Source: Gammaproteobacteria bacterium (lineage in GTDB: Bacteria; Pseudomonadota; Gammaproteobacteria; DSM-26407). Taken from it: DNA of 5,984 bases. Of this stretch, positions 1-5,647 are shown piece by piece; within the stretch, counting starts at the first letter, position 1, and every line of letters begins with the position of its first letter. The DNA lies in assembly GCA_028694565.1 (NCBI GenBank), contig JAQVKR010000180.1, positions 1 to 5,984 of the forward strand. The letters are read 5' to 3'. The notes below the pieces were generated by a model, which saw nothing but the letters and a program-made list of their open reading frames with translations, was not told where the DNA came from and ran no database searches. The position numbers and the translations under genes are program-made.

Positions 1-111
1 ATCGATGAGCGCGCCGGTACCGAGGTACCAGGCACCGTCGCTGAAGCGCATGCGCAGCAGCCCCATGGCGGAGTAGGGGGGGATGGCCGCATTCCAGACA
101 CGTTCCGACAT
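1..111 (-). CDS. Trypsin/V8-like serine protease, N-terminal fragment (runs off left edge)
   Basis: Reading leftwards from an ATG at 111-109, 37 codons stay open to the window edge. The residues include PYSAMGLLRMRFSDG followed by WYLGTGALID. This resembles the first beta strands of chymotrypsin-fold (S1/V8-like) peptidases, where a G-T-G-x-L-I stretch precedes the TAAHC segment carrying the catalytic His. That His, Asp and Ser all lie outside the window, so activity cannot be judged. There is no signal peptide, so the visible start suggests a cytoplasmic protein or one exported by another route. A GGGAGG ribosome-binding site sits about six bases before the ATG. The gene follows the 254-residue gene on the same strand with 58 bases between them, and a GC hairpin lies in that gap. 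The family call rests on a short stretch, so confidence is moderate; that it is coding is likely. Confidence 0.72.
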   Translation of the reverse strand, partial: MSERVWNAAIPPYSAMGLLRMRFSDGAWYLGTGALID

Positions 112-137
112 GGCGCCTCCCGGGCCCGGGCCGGCTG

Positions 138-160
138 CCGGCGGGGCCGGGCCCCGCCGG
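138..160 (-). terminator. Perfect GC-rich hairpin between the 254-residue gene and the protease gene
   Basis: Bases 138-147 and 151-160 are perfect reverse complements (10 bp, CCGGCGGGGC against GCCCCGCCGG) around a three-base loop. The hairpin starts nine bases after the stop of the upstream minus-strand gene and ends about 26 bases before the protease ATG. There is no T-run after it on either strand, so it is not a canonical intrinsic terminator. An alternative 8-bp pairing (122-129 with 147-154) is mutually exclusive with it. Likely roles are 3'-end protection, partial attenuation of the protease gene, or a Rho-associated structure. The structure is seen directly; its role is inferred. Confidence 0.5.
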
Positions 161-169
161 AGTACGGGT

Positions 170-934
170 TCAGATGTCGAGGTCCGCAACGAAGGTGCGC
201 GCCTTGTCGCCCAGCTTGTCGACCACCTGCTGGCGCACCTGGGCGTAGACCTCCTCGTTCAGGTTGACGGTCTGGGCGCCCTGGTAGAAGCCGCTCTCCG
301 AGCTGGAGAACTGCATCCACAGCAGGCGGGTCACCTGCTGGGTGGTGCTGAAGTAGAAGGTGCCGACCTTCATCACCACCACGCCGTCCGATTCGCTGCA
401 CACGCCGATCTGGAAGTTGCCCTTCTGCAGGGAGTGGCTTTCCTGGTTGAAGAGCACCACCCGGCCGTCGTCGTCCGTGAGCGCCTTCATCGCCTCCAGT
501 GTTTCAGTCACCACCGCGATATCGTTCTGGGTGGCGATGGCGGCCAGGATCTTGACCACCACCTCGTCGACCGAGAAGGTGGCGCCGGCCGTCTCGAAAC
601 GGGTGAAGTCGAAGGCCTGGATGACCCAGCCCACATTCTCCAGCACGGTGCGGTAGAAGTCGTACCACGCCTCGGTCTTCTCCTCCCGGTCGAACTGCTT
701 GTTGGCGGCAAGCTGGGCCAGCAGGGTGGAGTTGAGCACGTCGCTCTTGTGGGTGGCGCTCAGGCCGGCCACGAAGGAAACCATGCTCCCGTCGTCCACG
801 TAGCCGCCCTTCTCGGTGTCCACCAGCCGCGGGGCCGCGGGGATCAGGCGGGCGAGCTCGGGGGGCGGCTCGGCCAGTTCGAGCCGGTCGATGAAGCTCC
901 GGACTTCAGCGATGTTCCTGGTGGCGACATCCAT
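170..934 (-). CDS. Conserved-looking soluble protein of unknown function, 254 aa
   Basis: I do not recognise this family. The frame opens at an ATG at 934-932 with a strong AAGGAGAG site six bases upstream and ends in TGA at 172-170. There is no signal peptide, no convincing membrane helix, and a single cysteine (Cys179). Residues 1-30 look helical and are followed by a Pro-rich turn. Residues 45-60 (YVDDGSMVSFVAGLSA) and 64-80 (SDVLNSTLLAQLAANK) look like a conserved core. Residues 88-110 are aromatic-rich (WYDFYR, GWVIQAFDF), and 121-152 are long amphipathic helix. Residues 158-209 alternate like beta strands (RVVLFNQ, FQIGVCSES, VVVMKVGTFYF, RLLWMQF). The C-terminus (residues 225-254) returns to helix. 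The layout suggests an alpha/beta or helix-plus-sheet globular domain. The downstream neighbour is a trypsin-like protease, so a substrate, regulator or partner role is possible but unproven. The long opposite-strand frame here is a shadow. Confidence 0.85.
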   Translation of the reverse strand: MDVATRNIAEVRSFIDRLELAEPPPELARLIPAAPRLVDTEKGGYVDDGSMVSFVAGLSATHKSDVLNSTLLAQLAANKQFDREEKTEAWYDFYRTVLENVGWVIQAFDFTRFETAGATFSVDEVVVKILAAIATQNDIAVVTETLEAMKALTDDDGRVVLFNQESHSLQKGNFQIGVCSESDGVVVMKVGTFYFSTTQQVTRLLWMQFSSSESGFYQGAQTVNLNEEVYAQVRQQVVDKLGDKARTFVADLDI

Positions 935-1318
935 GACAGTCTCTCCTTTTCACCGGGGGTCAGTCCTGAGGACACTAGACCATGGGGCGCCGCATGGCGG
1001 GGAGTGGTTCGATAGGCTTGAGGGAGGAACGTCGGGCAAGGCATTGTTTTACCTGAGGCGGCCGGAGCGGGAGTGGATCGAGGCGCACAGGAGAATGCGT
1101 CGAGTTCGCACGCCCCTATCCGCGTAATCGACGCTCCGTCGGGTCGTGGACGAAGCCCCGATCGCGCCCCGGTCCCGCGTGATTCCGGCGACCGCTCCGT
1201 TCCCGTGGGGTGCCGGGCGCGGCGCAGGAGCGCTCGCCCCGGCGTGCCCCATGCCGCGCGCGGCCCAGCGGGTTACACTGTCAGGCCAGGAATTCCGCGG
1301 ACAGGAGAGCGAACCACG
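935..1318. other. Divergent intergenic region without a recognisable gene
   Basis: These 384 bases separate the minus-strand 254-residue gene from the plus-strand DinB-like gene, so promoters for both should lie here. Open frames crossing it are Arg/Pro-rich translations of GC-rich DNA with no ribosome-binding site and no recognisable motif. I found no tRNA-like cloverleaf. For the minus-strand gene, a weak TTGCCC then TATCGA pair (spacing about 19 bases, around 1012-1042) is the best candidate and is not convincing. The plus-strand candidate is listed separately. The region also holds the 8-bp palindrome GAGCGCTC, which is unremarkable at this GC content. Confidence 0.6.
1253..1279 (+). promoter_or_regulatory. 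Possible promoter/operator before the DinB-like gene
   Basis: TTACACT at 1273-1279 contains TACACT, a fair sigma70 -10 match, about 40 bases before the ATG. No good -35 hexamer sits 16-18 bases upstream. The spacer instead holds a perfect 12-bp palindrome, GCCGCGCGCGGC (1253-1264), which could be a regulator site or simply a product of high GC. The hexamer and palindrome are seen; the function is a weak inference. Confidence 0.25.
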
Positions 1319-1918
1319 ATGAAACCGACCGAACCGCAGCTGCAGCGCCCCGGCGCCGGGCTGCCGCCCCTGGAACTGGCGCTGTCGCGGGCCGGGTTCC
1401 GGTTGCTGCGGCGGGTCTTCTCCGATACCCGGGCCACGCGGCTGTTCTTCGACGAGGGGCGCCGGGTATTCGAGATGGCCCGGTCCACGCCGCTGCCGCT
1501 CGCCGGGGAACCGGTGCTGATCCGTCGCGTCCCCGGCATGGAGGACAGCAGCGGGAACTGGTCGGTCTACATGGTGCTGGACCATCTGCGGCGGGTGAAC
1601 AACGGCATCGCGCGGATCATCGCCGCGCTGTGCGCGGGCGAGGGCGGACTTGAGGAGGTGCGCATCGAGGCGGTCAAGCCCGATCCGGACGCCATGGTGG
1701 AGGTGCTCGGCCCCTACGAGGCCTCCGTCGAACGCTACCTGCAGACGGTCAAGCGCAACCCGCGGCTCGCCGGCCGCGGCACCCATCCCCATCCCTGGTT
1801 CGGCCCGCTGGACGCCCACGGCTGGCACTGCCTGGCGGCGCTGCACCACCGCACCCACCGGCGCCAGATCGAGCGGATCCGGGAACAACTGGGCGTGTCG
1901 GAGTCCAATTCCATGTGA
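1319..1918 (+). CDS. DinB-like (DinB/YfiT superfamily) putative metal-binding protein, 199 aa
   Basis: The chosen start is the ATG at 1319, preceded by AGGAGAG about nine bases upstream. The frame stays open further 5', but that extension is low-complexity and lacks a ribosome-binding site. The pattern WSVYMVLDHL (residues 81-90) followed by ALHHRTHRRQIERI (174-187) matches the DinB-like four-helix bundle. In that fold a His in helix 2 (here His89) and an HxxxHxxQI motif in the last helix (His176, His180) form the metal triad. His177 is an alternative ligand and His167/His170 lie just before the helix. Members bind divalent metal; some are thiol-dependent transferases (mycothiol, bacillithiol) and many are uncharacterised, so no substrate can be named. 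No signal peptide or membrane segment is present, so it should be cytoplasmic. The DUF488 gene begins 22 bases after its stop, which suggests cotranscription. The name does not imply a link to DNA polymerase IV. Confidence 0.83.
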   Translation: MKPTEPQLQRPGAGLPPLELALSRAGFRLLRRVFSDTRATRLFFDEGRRVFEMARSTPLPLAGEPVLIRRVPGMEDSSGNWSVYMVLDHLRRVNNGIARIIAALCAGEGGLEEVRIEAVKPDPDAMVEVLGPYEASVERYLQTVKRNPRLAGRGTHPHPWFGPLDAHGWHCLAALHHRTHRRQIERIREQLGVSESNSM

Positions 1919-1940
1919 CAGCGGCAGCGGGGGCGGCGAG

Positions 1941-2324
1941 ATGGAGATTCGTGTCAGGCGTATCTACGCGCCGCCCGCCCGGGACGACGGGGTCAGGGTC
2001 CTGGTGGATCGGCTCTGGCCCCGCGGCGTGGCGAAGTCGAAAGCGGGCGTGGACCACTGGGTGAAGGCGGCGGCGCCATCCGATGAGCTGCGCCGGTGGT
2101 TCGGTCACCAACCGGGGAAGTGGGAGGGATTCCGCGAACGCTACTTCGCGGAGCTGGATGGGAATCCCGCCGCGGTGGCCGAGCTGAGGCAGGCGCTGGG
2201 CGACGGGACGGCGACCCTGCTCTTCGCGGCACGGGATGAGCGGTACAACAATGCCGTCGCCCTGCGGGAGTACCTGGAGAAACGCCGATCAACCCCGGCA
2301 GCCGACCCTGTAGCGGCGTGCTGA
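1941..2324 (+). CDS. DUF488 family protein, YeaO-like, 127 aa
   Basis: The product matches the DUF488/YeaO family along nearly its whole length. It has an N-terminal IRVRRIY strand, the signature RVLVDRLWPRGV (residues 19-30), APSDELRRWF (45-54), a KWEGFRERY helix (60-68) and the C-terminal TLLFAARDERYNNAVALREYL (92-112). Family members are 110-130 residues long, so it is complete, with a short non-conserved tail (RSTPAADPVAAC). The molecular function is not established; the proteins are small and cytoplasmic. The ATG at 1941 is fixed by the family N-terminus. The site before it is only a purine-rich GGGGGCGGCGAG, so translation may depend on coupling to the DinB-like gene ending 22 bases upstream. 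Confidence 0.92.
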   Translation: MEIRVRRIYAPPARDDGVRVLVDRLWPRGVAKSKAGVDHWVKAAAPSDELRRWFGHQPGKWEGFRERYFAELDGNPAAVAELRQALGDGTATLLFAARDERYNNAVALREYLEKRRSTPAADPVAAC

Positions 2325-2368
2325 ATGGGGCTTTGTCAGGGTTTGGGTTAGTAAAGGAGCGAGTCCCG

Positions 2369-2779
2369 ATGAACAGAGTCCTGCTATTGCTGCTGAGTGT
2401 ACTGATGACCCCGGTCGCCGCGACGGAACGGGAACAGGTCGAACTGCCGCCGATGATGCGCGAGCACATGCTCGCCAACATGCGCGACCACCTGGAATCC
2501 CTCAACGGGATCCTCGAGCACCTCGCCGCGGGACGGATGGACCAGGCCGCGGAGCTGGCCGAGCAGCGGCTGGGCATGAGCTCCCTGGACGACCACGGGG
2601 CGGCGCACATGGCCCCCTACATGCCGGAACGCATGCAGGCGCTCGGGACGGACATGCACCACGCCGCCAGCCGTTTCGCCCGCGTGGCCCAGGAGGGCGA
2701 CCCCCTGCCGGCCTACCGGGCACTGGCGGAGGTGACGGGGGCCTGCGTGGCCTGTCACGGCGCCTACCGGGTCCACTGA
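2369..2779 (+). CDS. Periplasmic monohaem cytochrome c, C-terminal-haem (class II / c556-like) type, 136 aa
   Basis: An N-terminal signal peptide (NRVLLLLLSVLMTPVAA, cleavage near residue 18) directs export. The mature part is helical, and the only haem-attachment motif is CVACH at residues 126-130, six residues from the end. A far C-terminal CxxCH after a helical bundle is the arrangement of class II cytochromes c (cytochrome c' and c556). The Met-rich first helix of the mature protein (PPMMREHMLANMRDHL, residues 27-42) could supply a sixth, axial Met ligand as in low-spin c556. The partner and electron route cannot be told from context, since no oxidoreductase gene is nearby. Start choice: the ATG at 2369 has AGGAG nine bases upstream and begins directly with the signal peptide. 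The longer frame from 2318 overlaps the DUF488 gene and is rejected. The first CxxCH Cys is assumed to be handled by the standard cytochrome c maturation system. Confidence 0.85.
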   Translation: MNRVLLLLLSVLMTPVAATEREQVELPPMMREHMLANMRDHLESLNGILEHLAAGRMDQAAELAEQRLGMSSLDDHGAAHMAPYMPERMQALGTDMHHAASRFARVAQEGDPLPAYRALAEVTGACVACHGAYRVH

Positions 2780-2891
2780 GAGCGGGGGCGCGCCCGTCCG
2801 TTCCGGAGACTTTTCATCGCCTCCTGACCGGGCTGCATGGATTCCAGACCCCGGAACAGGGGCGCCCCAGTAGAGCTGCCCGGATTCAACC

Positions 2892-3074
2892 ATGGAACCG
2901 TATCGCTATCTCGAACAGGTTTCCCGCGAATTCGACCGGATCCGCACCCGGCAGCAGGCCGAGACGGTCCTGGACGAGCTGGAGTTTCTCTACGACGCCC
3001 TGGATCCCGAGTTCCAGGATCTCTGCACGGATCTCATCGAGCGGCTGACACGCCGGCTCCGGGAGCTGGCGTGA
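2892..3074 (+). CDS. Small helical protein of unknown function, 60 aa
   Basis: I do not recognise this small protein. The composition and strong GC-ending codons indicate real coding. The product is acidic/basic-mixed and almost wholly alpha-helical, roughly residues 3-35 and 39-59 separated by ALDPE. It carries one cysteine (Cys45) and has no signal peptide or membrane segment. A TAG at 2871-2873 closes the frame upstream, so the ATG at 2892 is effectively the only start. The site before it is poor (only GAG about 16 bases away). Its TGA overlaps the GTG of the next gene in a GTGA junction, the usual mark of translational coupling and often of products that work together. It could be a small partner, chaperone or antitoxin-like helper for the 295-residue protein. 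That is inference from arrangement only. Confidence 0.72.
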   Translation: MEPYRYLEQVSREFDRIRTRQQAETVLDELEFLYDALDPEFQDLCTDLIERLTRRLRELA

Positions 3075-3958
3075 GCGGGATCAGCTGCTACTCGATCCGG
3101 CGCCTCTGCCCCCTGCGCAGCACCATCCAGGTGGCCCAGGACGAAACCGCGCGGGCAGTGAGCTACGACGGCGTCAACTGGCAGATCCAGGTGCTGAGCC
3201 AGTGGTCCCAGAACCGCTGGGGCAGCCTCAACGCGGGGGACCGGGGCGGGGGCAGCTACGCCCTCTATGCCGTCTGGTCGGCCGGCGAAGGCATCGCCTT
3301 CCTGCCGCGCAACCCCATGCTGAGCCGCACGGAGTTGGAGGCGGCGAGCGCGGAGCTGCTCCGCATCCTGCCCTCCCTCGATGTGCCGTTCCCGCCCGGG
3401 GACCCCTACGAACTGTGGTGGCTCGACACCCGCGATGAACCCCTGGCGCTGCTCGCCAGCGCCGTCAACCGTCTCGACCTGGCCGGGGGAGTGATGCCGC
3501 GCTGGCGGGCCCTGCCCGACGGCGAGGTCAGCTATGGTCCGGCCGGGGCCAGCCACGAGCGGCTGCAGCTGGAGCAGCGGGTGCGCGCCGCCGCGGGCGG
3601 ACCCAGCCGGGCCCAGTGGTTCCGGCGTGACGAATCGGGCCGCGGGGTGCCTATCGAGGGCGGCGGGCCGCTGCACTGCCCCGGGGGCCTGGGGCCGGGG
3701 CACTTTCCGGTCCTGCCCCTGCGGGAGCATTGGGACGATCCGGTCACGGCCACCCTGGTGCGGGACTACCTGGAGTGGATGGCGCCGGTGCTGTTGACCC
3801 AGGGGGGATTTCCGGACCAGACCCGGCTCCGGCTGGAGACGGCCGCGCGCAGGCGCGTCCTGGAAGTGGATAATCTCTACCGCCTCTACCCCGATGTGGT
3901 CGATGAGGACAACCTGAAGGCGGCGCTGGTGGAGGCCGCCCTGCGCAAGCGTGCGTGA
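3071..3958 (+). CDS. Protein of unknown function, 295 aa, coupled to the 60-aa gene
   Basis: I do not recognise this family. The start is taken as the GTG at 3071, which overlaps the upstream TGA (GTGA) and has GGGAG about six bases before it. A frame-compatible ATG at 2837 would run across the 60-residue gene and is rejected. Residues 15-81 look like a beta-rich domain (STIQVAQDE, WQIQVLSQW, YALYAVWSAGEGIAFLP). Residues 85-135 contain an amphipathic helix and a PYELWWLD-x-PLALLAS stretch. The centre (150-215) is Gly/Pro-rich and less ordered. The C-terminus (228-295) is helical and ends with RRVLEVDNLYRLYPDVVDEDNLKAALVEAALR split over several turns. There are three cysteines (6, 13 and 203), no obvious catalytic motif, no signal peptide and no membrane helix. 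It is probably cytoplasmic. yajD follows 32 bases downstream on the same strand. Confidence 0.84.
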   Translation: MSGISCYSIRRLCPLRSTIQVAQDETARAVSYDGVNWQIQVLSQWSQNRWGSLNAGDRGGGSYALYAVWSAGEGIAFLPRNPMLSRTELEAASAELLRILPSLDVPFPPGDPYELWWLDTRDEPLALLASAVNRLDLAGGVMPRWRALPDGEVSYGPAGASHERLQLEQRVRAAAGGPSRAQWFRRDESGRGVPIEGGGPLHCPGGLGPGHFPVLPLREHWDDPVTATLVRDYLEWMAPVLLTQGGFPDQTRLRLETAARRRVLEVDNLYRLYPDVVDEDNLKAALVEAALRKRA

Positions 3959-3990
3959 GCAACGCGTACTGAAACACCGGAGGAGACACG

Positions 3991-4368
3991 ATGGCAGGCA
4001 GGCAACCGGACAATGGCAGGCTCGACCGCGTGGTGGCCGAGGCCCGCCGCCAGCGCGAGGAGCGGGAAAAGGGCTACCGCGAGCGGGCCCTGAAGCTCTA
4101 TCCCTGGGTCTGCGGACGCTGCGGCAGGGAGTTCACCCGCGAGAACGTGCGGGAGCTGACGGTCCACCACAAGGATCACAACCACGACAACAATCCCCTG
4201 GACGGCAGCAACTGGGAGCTGCTGTGCCTCTACTGCCACGACAACGAGCACCAGCGCTACCTGGAGGCGGCCAGCGGCCTGGGGGTGGGGAGCGGCGGGA
4301 CGAACGGCGACGCGGCGACCCACAATCCGTTCGCGGGACTCAAGGATCTGCTCAAGGGGAGCCGGTGA
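3991..4368 (+). CDS. yajD: YajD family HNH nuclease, 125 aa
   Basis: This is a close match to the Escherichia coli YajD family as I recall it. The sequence YRERALKLYPWVCGRC is followed by RELTVHHKDHNHDNNP, DGSNWELLCLYCHDNEH and a terminal NPFAGLKDLL. The HNH fold is explicit: a structural zinc site from Cys41, Cys44, Cys79 and Cys82, the HH pair His59-His60, the central Asn74, and His83/His87 at the third position. HNH proteins cleave DNA or RNA using a divalent metal; the physiological substrate of YajD is not established. Compared with the E. coli protein, the N-terminus is about ten residues longer and strongly charged (RRQREEREKG). The linker after the HNH domain is Gly-rich (residues 94-107). 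The ATG has GGAGGAG a few bases upstream. It converges with the transporter gene, whose stop lies about 80 bases away. Confidence 0.95.
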   Translation: MAGRQPDNGRLDRVVAEARRQREEREKGYRERALKLYPWVCGRCGREFTRENVRELTVHHKDHNHDNNPLDGSNWELLCLYCHDNEHQRYLEAASGLGVGSGGTNGDAATHNPFAGLKDLLKGSR

Positions 4369-4426
4369 CCGGCAGGCGCGGCTTCCGGGCCGGCCGACAA
4401 CCCATGCAGTGGCTATGGCAGCTAGC

Positions 4427-4444
4427 CGGCGGTTGCGCCCGCCG
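4427..4444. terminator. Weak hairpin between convergent genes
   Basis: The 78-base gap between yajD and the transporter holds CGGCGG (4427-4432) pairing with CCGCCG (4439-4444) around a six-base loop. No T-run follows on either strand. It could help bidirectional termination of the two converging transcripts, but at this GC content a 6-bp stem is weak evidence. Confidence 0.25.
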
Positions 4445-4446
4445 CT

Positions 4447-5328
4447 TCAGCGGAAACGGTTCCCGGAGGCGGTCCGCGCCGGCGTGGTCCGTCGCCGGGT
4501 CAGCACCAGAGCGATGCCGCCGAGAATGGCGGCGGAGGCGAGCCCCAGGCGCAGCGTGAGGAGTTCATCCAGCAGCAGGACGCCCCCAAGGGCGGTGATG
4601 ACGGGCACCGAGAGCTGGATGGTGGCGGCCTGGGTGGCGGCGAGGCCGGCCAGCGCGGCGTACCAGACGACATAGCCCAGCCCGGAGGCCACGGCGCCGG
4701 AGAGAACGGCGAGGAGCAGGCCGGCGCTGTCCGCCCGGGCCTCGCCGGCCAGCAGGAAGGGCGGCATGGCGGCCAGCGCCAGGGGCACGGCGCCGAGGAA
4801 GTTTCCGGCGCTGGCCCGCAGGGGCTCGGTCACGCCGCGGCCGCGCAGGGAGTAGAGGCCCCAGGCCATCCCGGCGCCGGCCATCAGCCCCGCGCCCAGG
4901 GGCTCGGGGGCGGCAATCCCGGGCAGCAGCAGGTAGACCAGGCCGGCAACCGCCAGCAGGATGCCCGCGCCGCTGCGCCGGGTGGGCGCCTCGCCGGCGC
5001 GCAGGCCGGCGCCGATCATGGTGAGCTGTACCGCCGCGAAGAGGATCAGCGCGCCCGTGGCGGCGGTCAGGGAGCGATAGGCAAAGGAGAAGCAGATCGC
5101 GTAGGCGAACAGCGCCGCGGCCGCCACCCAGTCGGGCCGGGTCCAGGCGCTGCCGCGGCGGATGCGCACGATGAGCCACAGGGTCAGGGCGCCGGAGGCC
5201 AGGCGGACCAGGGTGAAGGTCGCCGCGTCGATGGGTGTCGAGTCCAGCGCCTGGCGGGCGAGCAGGGAATTGGCGGCGAAGGCCAGCATGGCCAGGGCCG
5301 TCAGCAGAAGGGTGCGCAGCCGCGGCAA
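4447..5328 (-). CDS. EamA/DMT-superfamily inner-membrane transporter, 293 aa
   Basis: The product has ten predicted membrane helices in two EamA repeats. Helices lie roughly at 5-27, 35-55, 67-85, 90-109, 120-136, 146-162, 175-195, 203-224, 232-253 and 258-276. Repeat 1 begins FAANSLLARQAL and IDAATFTLVRL. Repeat 2 carries the family-typical run GLGYVVWYAALAGL, TIQLSVPVITALGG and LLLDELLTLRLG. Length (about 290) is normal for the drug/metabolite transporter superfamily, which moves amino acids, drugs or metabolites. No substrate can be assigned. The positively charged tail (RRRTTPARTASGNRFR) fits a cytoplasmic C-terminus. Start: no ATG precedes the first helix in frame, and a TGA closes the frame at 5355-5353. 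The TTG at 5328-5326 is therefore the likely initiator, with GGGGGAAAGAAG as a loose and rather distant ribosome-binding site. A rare start plus poor site suggests low expression. Confidence 0.93.
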   Translation of the reverse strand: MPRLRTLLLTALAMLAFAANSLLARQALDSTPIDAATFTLVRLASGALTLWLIVRIRRGSAWTRPDWVAAAALFAYAICFSFAYRSLTAATGALILFAAVQLTMIGAGLRAGEAPTRRSGAGILLAVAGLVYLLLPGIAAPEPLGAGLMAGAGMAWGLYSLRGRGVTEPLRASAGNFLGAVPLALAAMPPFLLAGEARADSAGLLLAVLSGAVASGLGYVVWYAALAGLAATQAATIQLSVPVITALGGVLLLDELLTLRLGLASAAILGGIALVLTRRRTTPARTASGNRFR

Positions 5329-5647
5329 TGGATGTTCCAGCTTCTTTCCCCCTCAGCCGGAGGCGCCGGTCATGGCACGCCCGGCACCTCGGTCAATCGG
5401 TTCCAGTGCGCATCGGCGAAGCGTCCGGGGTCGATTCGCCTGTACCTGAACTCAACAGTCAGAAATATGGACGACGCAGCCGCAGGGAATCGTCCCGGCG
5501 GTTCCGGGAGTATATCAACCTGTACATGTTTCGATAAAACATGATGATAGCGCGTTATGTTGGAGTGAAATCCCGTTTTCTAAGGACAATGACGCCAGCC
5601 CTCGCTTGACCTTTGTCCCTTATCCCTTAACCCTTCTCCTTAATCCC
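5329..5647. other. Intergenic region between glcB and the transporter; no convincing gene
   Basis: About 320 bases without a supported gene. It contains the promoter-like/inverted-repeat element at 5509-5543 and the heptamer array from 5606, listed separately. The part from about 5509 to 5590 is clearly more AT-rich than the rest of the window. A minus-strand frame from an ATG at 5542 gives 27 Arg-rich residues to a TGA at 5459, without a ribosome-binding site. Another minus-strand frame reads through to a TGA at 5370 without any usual start codon. Either could be a leader or a decayed gene remnant, but I do not annotate them as genes. No tRNA fold was found. Confidence 0.6.
5509..5543 (-). 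promoter_or_regulatory. Candidate promoter with overlapping 7-bp inverted repeat, upstream of the transporter
   Basis: On the minus strand TATACT (5514-5509) is a good sigma70 -10 match. With an 18-base spacer the -35 would be TTTATC (5538-5533), a 3/6 match. Overlapping this is a perfect inverted repeat CATGTTT-CGATA-AAACATG (5525-5543): one arm lies in the spacer and the other overlaps the -35. That geometry fits a repressor operator. The predicted transcript would begin about 170 bases before the transporter TTG. The repeat and hexamers are seen; regulation is inferred. Confidence 0.35.

Noticed and set aside
83..1015. Long plus-strand open frame (310 codons) opposite the 254-aa gene
   Set aside because: Its translation is rich in Gly, Val, His and Leu without motif or ribosome-binding site, and the minus-strand frame has a strong Shine-Dalgarno and protein-like composition. 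It is an antisense shadow.
1049..1888. Minus-strand open frame (279 codons) opposite the DinB-like gene
   Set aside because: Low-complexity Arg/Gly/Pro/His product lying antisense to a gene with recognisable DinB-like His motifs.
2318..2368. Upstream extension of the cytochrome gene
   Set aside because: It overlaps the DUF488 stop, and the ATG at 2369 has a proper AGGAG and begins directly with a signal peptide.
2797..2814. Small hairpin TCCG-TTC-CGGA followed by CTTTT after the cytochrome gene
   Set aside because: Only a 4-bp stem, with the T-run offset by three bases. Too weak to call a terminator, although its position after the stop is suitable.
2837..3070. Upstream extension of the 295-aa gene from an ATG at 2837
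   Set aside because: It crosses the whole 60-aa gene in another frame and encodes Arg/Pro/Gly-rich sequence. The GTG at 3071 with GTGA overlap is far more typical.
5400..5450. T-arm-like GGGTCGATTCGCC that could suggest a tRNA
   Set aside because: No matching acceptor, D or anticodon arms can be drawn around it on either strand.
5370..5480. Minus-strand frame with protein-like sequence FRYRRIDPGRFADAHWN ending at TGA 5370
   Set aside because: No ATG, GTG or TTG in a usable place and no ribosome-binding site. At most a decayed gene end; it needs comparative data.
5606..5633. TTGACC as a plus-strand -35 promoter element
   Set aside because: No plus-strand gene follows, no proper -10 is present, and the hexamer is simply the first unit of the heptamer array.
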